Below, piece after piece: positions 58,790-64,000 of a stretch of DNA of 64,000 nt (the first letter of the stretch is position 1; each line of letters begins with the position of its first letter). Source of the stretch: Chondrinema litorale (lineage in GTDB: Bacteria; Bacteroidota; Bacteroidia; Cytophagales; Flammeovirgaceae); the NCBI RefSeq assembly GCF_026250525.1, contig NZ_CP111060.1:1-64000 (forward strand), in the 5' to 3' direction. The notes below the pieces were generated by a model that was not told the origin of the DNA, did not search any database, and saw only the letters and a list, made by a program, of their open reading frames with translations. Made by a program: the position numbers and the translations under genes.

Positions 58790-59813
58790 ATGAGACAACA
58801 CCGATTTATCAAAGCAAGTGAAGAAGAAGTTAAATTGTTAAAAGCACAATTGAAACAACCTATGAGCAGACAGGAATCTGTTCGAATAGAAGGTTTACTA
58901 CTGAGTATAAAAGGTTATACCATGGAACAAATTGTGGATATATTAGAAGTAAATCGTGATACTGTATCTCGGTGGTTTAACCGCTGGGATAAAGGTAAAA
59001 TGGACAACTTAGCTAATCTCCCTAAAAGTGGTCGAAGACGAATCTATTTAGCAGAAGAAGAAAAAAAATGATCCAAAAAGCCTCTTTGGGCATCCAAAGG
59101 CTAAAAGTATTTCTTCAAGAAGTGATCAATAGTACAGGCAAAAGTTGCCATATAGAAACACTGAAGGGTATTTTCAAAAGACATAAACTGGTATGGAAAC
59201 GCTATAGAAAGAGCTTGAAACCTGAAAGAGATGAATTACTTTTTGAATTTTTCAAATCGGAATTAAACTCTCTAGAGCAACAAGCAAAAGAAGGAACGAT
59301 AGATTTGATGTTTATGGATGAATCGAGCTTTAACTTAAATCCAAATGTGCCTTATGGTTGGCAGCCAATAGGACAGCAGATTCTGCTTCCTGCTAAACGT
59401 AGTTCCTCTAACTGGACGGTTTTGGGTACACTTAATATCCACAAACAAAGGTTTTACGGATATATTATGCCAGAGGCATGTACAGCAAAAACAGTGGTTG
59501 AAGTATTATCTAATTTAAGTGAAAGAATCAATAATAAAACAGTAGTAATATTAGATAATGCCCGGCATGGAATGCACCAGTACATAAGGCAAAAATTGTA
59601 AAAGATAAGTTAACCGAATGGCGTGAAAAAGGGCTATACTTACAATTTATCCCTGCCTATAGTCCAGAACTAAATAAAATAGAAATCCTATGGCGGCAGA
59701 TGAAATATTATTGGCTAGAACCGAAAGATTATCAATCCCAAAATACACTACATCAAAGGATTATAGAAATCCTTGAAAATTACGGATCTAAATACTCGAT
59801 TTCTTTTTATTAG
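58790..59813 (+). pseudogene. IS630-family transposase gene, defective
   Basis: Three pieces read as one protein. The first (58790-59071) has the HTH with SIKGYTMEQIVDILEVNRDT; it ends at an eight-A run, GAAAAAAAATGA. A -1 shift there enters the second piece (59068-59601), with DLMFMDESSFNLNP (first catalytic Asp) and VVILDNA (second Asp). After that a 14-bp insertion (about CCGGCATGGAATGC, near 59557-59572) breaks the frame; the third piece continues APVHKAKIVKDKLTEW and SPELNKIEILW (the Glu) to 59813. The first shift may be programmed, the second is a lesion. Confidence 0.8.
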
Positions 59814-60046
59814 GTACTTATATATTGCTGCAAGTCAAAAAGGTGTAGAAGGTATTGTGAGTCCACAGGTTAGTTAGGATTATTGAGATAAGATAAAGGT
59901 GTTACACAACTGTTGTAGGCAATATAATAGAACCTCTCAGTAAGACTGAAAAGCCTTCCAAGTAACCTTATTTGTTAATTGCTATAAGGCTATTCTTAAT
60001 ATTGTATTGAATTCAGTCAATCGGGGTGAAAATTTATTTCAATAAA

Positions 60047-60084
60047 TGTCACATCATTGAGACATTATGCGTATATTTGTGACA
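60047..60084 (+). promoter_or_regulatory. TetR promoter with inverted-repeat operator
   Basis: TGTCACA (60047-60053) and TGTGACA (60078-60084) are inverted arms 24 bp apart. The second arm directly follows TATATTTG (60072-60079), a perfect -7 element of the Bacteroidota type. The repeat ends at the start codon of the TetR gene, the place for an autoregulatory operator. Confidence 0.55.
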
Positions 60085-60641
60085 TGTCAAACGCAAAAAA
60101 CAAAATTATAGCTGCGGCAGTCACATGTTTTCTGAACAACGAATCCGAAACGCTGGAAAAAGTTGCTGAGGAAGCAGGTGTGTCTCGTAGAACGCTGCAT
60201 CGATATTTTGAAAATCGTCAGGACTTATTAGAATCTTGCAAAAACGAGATGCTCAACAGTTGTAATAAAGCCATGAATGAGGCCTACGAAAGTGATAATG
60301 ACGCAATAATAAAAGTAAGGAATATGCTTTTTGCAGCCATTGAGCAGGGAGCTAATTACGTCTTTATCAAACGAATGTATAAGCGCAGCAACTTTTCAGA
60401 TGTAGATGCCAAAAAGGAATTTGAATCCGATAACGTTAAATCAAAATGGTTAAAAATCATGAAAGGCCTTCAAGAAGAAAAGCGTATTAACCATGTGTTA
60501 ACGATCCCCTGGATTTTTGATTTGTACGGATCAATCATTGAGACTTCCATTTATGCCGTTGAGGCGGGAGATGTTGCCAGAAACGATAGTAAAAAGTTTG
60601 CCTGGATTTCCTTTAAAGGAGCCATTGGATTAAAAGAATAA
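60084..60641 (+). CDS. TetR-family transcriptional regulator
   Basis: About 185 residues from ATG 60084; an upstream TTG frame adds nine residues and is not preferred because the ATG gives the normal TetR start (MSNAKNKIIAAAVTCFLNNE). The HTH is LEKVAEEAGVSRRTLHRYFE, and the recognition helix is followed by NRQDLLESCKNEML. The C-terminal ligand domain is not recognised. The alpha/beta-hydrolase gene follows 12 bp after the stop and probably is its target. Confidence 0.9.
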   Translation: MSNAKNKIIAAAVTCFLNNESETLEKVAEEAGVSRRTLHRYFENRQDLLESCKNEMLNSCNKAMNEAYESDNDAIIKVRNMLFAAIEQGANYVFIKRMYKRSNFSDVDAKKEFESDNVKSKWLKIMKGLQEEKRINHVLTIPWIFDLYGSIIETSIYAVEAGDVARNDSKKFAWISFKGAIGLKE

Positions 60642-60653
60642 AACCATATCAAA

Positions 60654-61529
60654 ATGAATCAATACTCAACAGAAAGTCTCATTAGAAAAATGCCGGGTTT
60701 CTCCAGTCATATTCTAAAAGTGAATGACATACATCTTCACTATGTTATTGGAGGAAGCGGAGAGCCATTGGTTTTGTTGCCCGGTTGGCCTCAGACTTGG
60801 TGGTCTTTCCACCATATTATGCCTGCTCTGGCTGAAAAGCATACAGTCATTGTGGTAGATTTACGTGGAATGGGAGATAGTGATAAGCCTTTGGAAGGAT
60901 ATTCTAAAAAGAATATGGCCAATGATATTAAAGGATTAGTAGCAGCTTTAGGATATGACAGGGTACACATGGCCGGGCATGATATTGGCGCCAATGTAGC
61001 TTATGCTTTTGCGGCTAATCATCCGGAAAGCATCAACAGACTAATCCTTTTGGATACTCCTCCACCCGATGAAAATATGTACCGGCTTCCTATGCTGCCA
61101 GTTGGCACTCCAGTATATCCCTGGTGGGTAGCTTTCAATCAGGTAAGAGATTTGCCTGCACAACTGCTAGAAGGACGTTTTGGATTATTGTTGGATCATC
61201 TTTTAGATAAGCTACTTGTTAATAAAGAAGCAATTAGTGATTTTGACCGTTCCGTGTACCTTCAACACTATAATAACAAAGAAAACATAAGAGCATCCAA
61301 TGCTTGGTATCAGGCCTTCGGTCAGGATATCTCGGAACAGAAGACCTATCCAAAAATCAAAAATTCAACCAAAGGAATTGCGTCATCGTCTAATTTTGAA
61401 ATTCTAGATAGTTTCCTGTCTCAGCATGTTTTAGAGCATGAAATGATGCAAGTAGAGGGTGTTGGACATTTTGTTCATGAGGAGAAACCCGAGCAAATTG
61501 CCAATGCAATCTTAGATTTCCTAAAGTAA
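60654..61529 (+). CDS. Alpha/beta hydrolase of the epoxide-hydrolase/haloacetate-dehalogenase type
   Basis: 291 residues. The oxyanion segment is LLPGWPQTWWSFHHIMPAL (HGxP-like variant GWPQ), the nucleophile Asp is in GHDIGANVAYAFA (G-H-D-x-G), and the last conserved His is in VEGVGHFVHEEKPEQIA. An Asp rather than Ser nucleophile points to an epoxide hydrolase or dehalogenase, not an esterase. It has no signal peptide. It forms an operon with the TetR gene. Confidence 0.88.
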   Translation: MNQYSTESLIRKMPGFSSHILKVNDIHLHYVIGGSGEPLVLLPGWPQTWWSFHHIMPALAEKHTVIVVDLRGMGDSDKPLEGYSKKNMANDIKGLVAALGYDRVHMAGHDIGANVAYAFAANHPESINRLILLDTPPPDENMYRLPMLPVGTPVYPWWVAFNQVRDLPAQLLEGRFGLLLDHLLDKLLVNKEAISDFDRSVYLQHYNNKENIRASNAWYQAFGQDISEQKTYPKIKNSTKGIASSSNFEILDSFLSQHVLEHEMMQVEGVGHFVHEEKPEQIANAILDFLK

Positions 61530-61781
61530 ATCTAACTATCCCAATTCATATAAGGTTAATATAAGCTGCTCACAACGACAGGTATGAGAACATAAGATGG
61601 TATGTGCTTTCAGAAAGCTTCAGGTTTTTATAGAAATTAGTTTTGGAGGGTAAGCACCCAGTTTGGAAATACCTACATTTCATACACGTTTCGTTGAGGA
61701 GTTGTTGATAGTTGTATTTTACTATATTTATAGAAAATTCAGGCTATCAGGCTCCTAATTTTAATAAAAACCGAAAATGTT

Positions 61782-62348
61782 ATGCTATTAGAAGTCTTTA
61801 GAGAAATCTCTTTTTCAACCGAAGAGAGCAATTTTGTCGCAGAGAAGTTAGAGAAAAAGAAACTTAAAAAAGGCGATATACTTTTCCGTACTTATGATGT
61901 GGTTTATAATCAATACTACGTTTGTGAAGGGTGCCTTAGAACCTATTTTTTAGACAACTCTGGCAAAGAGCACACATTACAATTTGCCATTAAAGATTGG
62001 TGGATAAGTGATTATACAGCGTTTTTTACAACAACTGAAGCGATAATGACTATTGAGTGCATTCAGGATGCGGTTGTCTATAAAATCTCTCGCAAAAACA
62101 TGGAAGTATTATATGATCAAGTACCTCAACTCGAAACTTTCTTTAGAAAAAAAATGGAAAAGGGTTTTGCAGCCTTTCAGAAGAGAATCATATCTAACCT
62201 GTCTCAATCTGCAAAAGAAAGATACACGTCCTTTATTCGAACTTACCCAAACATAGAAAAGAGTGTAAAAAATTATCATATAGCATCTTACTTAGGAATC
62301 ACCACAGAAAGTCTGAGTAGAATTCGAAAAGAAATTGCTCAGAAATAG
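61782..62348 (+). CDS. Crp/Fnr-family transcriptional regulator
   Basis: 188 residues. A cyclic-nucleotide-binding-like sensor domain covers residues 15-115 (LKKGDILFRTYDVVYNQYYVCEG) without the Arg-Ser phosphate-binding motif of cAMP receptors. It is followed by the HTH region FIRTYPNIEKSVKNYHIASY and LGITTESLSRIRKEI. It lies in front of the aldehyde dehydrogenase gene, whose promoter contains a segment duplicated upstream of the next gene. Probably the regulator of that unit. Confidence 0.87.
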   Translation: MLLEVFREISFSTEESNFVAEKLEKKKLKKGDILFRTYDVVYNQYYVCEGCLRTYFLDNSGKEHTLQFAIKDWWISDYTAFFTTTEAIMTIECIQDAVVYKISRKNMEVLYDQVPQLETFFRKKMEKGFAAFQKRIISNLSQSAKERYTSFIRTYPNIEKSVKNYHIASYLGITTESLSRIRKEIAQK

Positions 62349-62396
62349 TTTCTTACCCTACATCAATTTTTCTACAGTGCTTTCCATATAGTTTCG
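62349..62396 (+). promoter_or_regulatory. Promoter segment of the aldehyde dehydrogenase gene
   Basis: 48 bp beginning in the stop codon of the Crp/Fnr gene. Its TTTCTTACC, ATCAATTTTT and TCCAT blocks recur without gaps at 63828-63875. It ends in TAGTTTCG (62389-62396), one base off the Bacteroidota -7 consensus TAnnTTTG, 20 bp before the start codon. Confidence 0.55.
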
Positions 62397-62416
62397 CAAT
62401 TCTAAAACGAAATTAT

Positions 62417-63811
62417 ATGAACAAGAGCATTGAAATAACCTCACCGTATACCCAGAATCTTATTAGGGAATTACCTCTAATAGACAAAGAGTCTGTAAGC
62501 AATATTTTAAATACTGCTCATAACTTATTTGAAAATCAGGCTCAATGGATTCCCCCATATCAAAGAATTCAAATATTGGAAAGGACCACTTTGCTAATGA
62601 GTGATCGTATAGAAGAGTTGACTTTGATAGTAACAAATGAAGGTGGAAAACCTTATAAGGATTCAAAAGCAGAGGTACAAAGAGCTATTAAAGGTGTGAA
62701 ATTAGCTGCTGAACACATCTCACAAATGAAAGGTGAGCAAGTACCCATGGAGCTTTCAGAGGCTTCTTTACATAGAATATCTTTTACACAAAAGGAACCT
62801 ATTGGCGTAGTAGTTTCCATTAGTGCGTTTAATCATCCATTGAACTTGGCTATTCATCAAATAGTTACCGCAATTGCGGCTGGTTGCCCAGTAATTTTTA
62901 AGCCATCTTTATTGACGCCGCTATCAAGTCTTGTGCTTGCAGATATTCTCGAGGAAGCAGGATTGCCCTCTGGATGGTTGCAAGTGGTATTGTGTGATGA
63001 TAAAACAGCTGAAGCATTGGTTATCAATCCCAAAGTAAACTTTTTCTCTTTTATAGGGTCCGCAAAAGTAGGGTGGTATTTAAAAAGCAAATTGGCACCC
63101 GGTACAAGATGTTCATTAGAACATGGGGGTGCAGCACCTGTAATTGTTGAGAGTGATGCTGATTTTGATGAAATGATTCCTGATTTGACAAAAGGGGCTT
63201 TTTATCATGCCGGTCAGGTTTGTGTTTCCGTACAAAGAATTTATGTACATCAAGAAGTTTGTGAAAAATTTATACACCAATTATCAAAGGCAACAGACAG
63301 ACTAATTGTTGGAAATCCATTGGATAAAAACACAGATGTGGGGCCGCTTATTTCCCCGAATGAAGTAAATCGTATGGAAGATTGGGTAAAGGAAGCCATC
63401 GAAAAAGGAGCTAAACTCATCATCGGAGGACAGAAAATTTCACCTACTTGTTTTCAACCCACCATATTATTTAATCCACCTGAAGAGGCAAAAGTATCAA
63501 AAGAAGAAATTTTTGGACCAGTTGTATGCATATATCCTTATACAAACAGGGATGAAGCCATAAAAAAGGGCAACGCTTTAGATTTCCACTTTCAAGCATC
63601 TGTTTTTACCAAAAATATTGATGTTGCTCTGGAGACTACAAAAAAGCTAAATGCAACTGCGGTAATGGTCAATGACCACACAGCATTTAGAGTGGACTGG
63701 ATGCCCTTTGGAGGAAGAGATACTTCTGGTATAGGTATGGGCGGAATATCACAAACAATAGATGACATGACAAGGGAAAAACTGATCGTTTTTAAAAGCA
63801 AACATATTTGA
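62417..63811 (+). CDS. Aldehyde dehydrogenase family protein
   Basis: 464 residues. The signatures are visible: the NAD-binding VFKPSLLTPLSS-like segment (PVIFKPSLLTPLSSLVLAD), FIGSAKVGWYLKS (FTGSxxVG variant with I), general-base Glu in LEHGGAAPVIVE (ExGG replaced by EHGG), catalytic Cys in FYHAGQVCVSVQRIYVH, and KEEIFGPVVCIYPY. The final GGRDTSGIGMGG follows the usual gly-rich end. It oxidises an aldehyde to the acid with NAD(P). Substrate unknown. Confidence 0.93.
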   Translation: MNKSIEITSPYTQNLIRELPLIDKESVSNILNTAHNLFENQAQWIPPYQRIQILERTTLLMSDRIEELTLIVTNEGGKPYKDSKAEVQRAIKGVKLAAEHISQMKGEQVPMELSEASLHRISFTQKEPIGVVVSISAFNHPLNLAIHQIVTAIAAGCPVIFKPSLLTPLSSLVLADILEEAGLPSGWLQVVLCDDKTAEALVINPKVNFFSFIGSAKVGWYLKSKLAPGTRCSLEHGGAAPVIVESDADFDEMIPDLTKGAFYHAGQVCVSVQRIYVHQEVCEKFIHQLSKATDRLIVGNPLDKNTDVGPLISPNEVNRMEDWVKEAIEKGAKLIIGGQKISPTCFQPTILFNPPEEAKVSKEEIFGPVVCIYPYTNRDEAIKKGNALDFHFQASVFTKNIDVALETTKKLNATAVMVNDHTAFRVDWMPFGGRDTSGIGMGGISQTIDDMTREKLIVFKSKHI

Positions 63812-63827
63812 CCTCCTATCAAGATTG

Positions 63828-63875
63828 TTTCTTACCATAGATCAATTTTTACTAGTAATCCTCCATGTAGTTTTG
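63828..63875 (+). promoter_or_regulatory. Second copy of the duplicated promoter segment
   Basis: Same blocks as 62349-62396 (TTTCTTACC, ATCAATTTTT, TCCAT, then TAGTTTTG at 63868-63875, an exact TAnnTTTG -7 element). It lies 38 bp before the start codon of the last gene in the window. Confidence 0.6.
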
Positions 63876-63913
63876 TCCTATAAATAATTTAGTAATCATT
63901 AAAAGTTAGTCAA

Positions 63914-64000
63914 ATGAAAAAAGTAATTATTCTGATATTGACTTTTGCGATTTTCTCATCTTACGGACAGACCAAAGAAGAAACTGTAAAAGAAAAGAGC
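63914..64000 (+). CDS. Secreted protein, 3' end outside window
   Basis: ATG 63914 opens a typical signal peptide (MKKVIILILTFAIFSSYGQ, cleavage after GQ) followed by TKEETVKEKS; 29 codons are visible before the window ends. It shares its promoter segment with the aldehyde dehydrogenase gene, so the two are probably under the same control. Identity cannot be judged from this length. Confidence 0.6.
   Translation, partial: MKKVIILILTFAIFSSYGQTKEETVKEKS

Overview
The window is AT-rich DNA from a member of the Bacteroidota, most likely a Cytophagales-type marine or soil bacterium. The evidence is the Bacteroidota set of conjugation genes (TraE/F/G/J/K/M/N/O families), BfmA/DUF5712 mobilisation proteins, DUF4099/DUF3945, DUF4374 and DUF6252-type proteins, TonB receptors with a carboxypeptidase-like N-terminal domain, and promoters of the TTG-N19-TAnnTTTG type. 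A replication initiator next to an iteron array, two ParA-type ATPases, a ParB, a relaxase and a type IV secretion operon indicate a conjugative plasmid (or an integrated one). No rRNA, tRNA or CRISPR array was recognised.

Region by region. 1-9.1 kb: outer-membrane and lipoprotein genes, a degenerate receiver-domain protein, a TraB/GumN-like protein, an AntA/AntB antirepressor and a DUF4099/DUF3945 gene. 9.2-11.1 kb: a leucine-rich-repeat-like gene cut by an IS5-family (IS903-type) element with an exact 9-bp target duplication. 11.1-22.5 kb: a 13-gene minus-strand conjugation operon (first a small membrane protein, then TraE, F, G, I-like, a secreted protein, J, K, L-like, M, N, O, the coupling protein, and an XRE regulator last). 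22.8-24.6 kb: replication origin with about 26 iterons of 21-22 bp, a 57-codon ribbon-helix-helix-like gene and the initiator gene. 24.65-27.5 kb: small, partly broken genes resembling orphan toxin-immunity genes (DUF4375/DMP19, SUKH-like fragment, a frameshifted gene) with a 42-bp repeat in two copies. 27.5-29.2 kb: parA-parB. 29.4-32.1 kb: a DUF6943-like gene, a structured oriT candidate and the mobilisation pair. 32.2-33.8 kb: a second ParA with a small partner and a GNAT enzyme.

33.8-56.6 kb: a signalling and iron-acquisition block. A hybrid histidine kinase with a LuxR-type output precedes the first TonB receptor/DUF4374/ankyrin/DUF2271/PepSY-flavodoxin-reductase operon. After several small regulatory and redox genes (AraC, VOC, HxlR-SDR-NTF2) comes a LytS/LytR-type two-component pair divergent from a second TonB receptor/DUF4374/DUF3325/DUF3649/PepSY operon. 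The two operons look like paralogous ferric-siderophore uptake modules that differ mainly in the inner-membrane reductase part.

56.6-59.8 kb is a graveyard: an RHS core relic, the N-terminal half of a TPR protein cut by an IS110 element (with a highly structured non-coding leader that may be its bridge RNA), and an IS630 transposase gene disabled by a 14-bp insertion. 60.0-64.0 kb holds a TetR regulator with an alpha/beta hydrolase, a Crp/Fnr-like regulator, an aldehyde dehydrogenase and the start of a secreted protein; the last two share a duplicated promoter segment.
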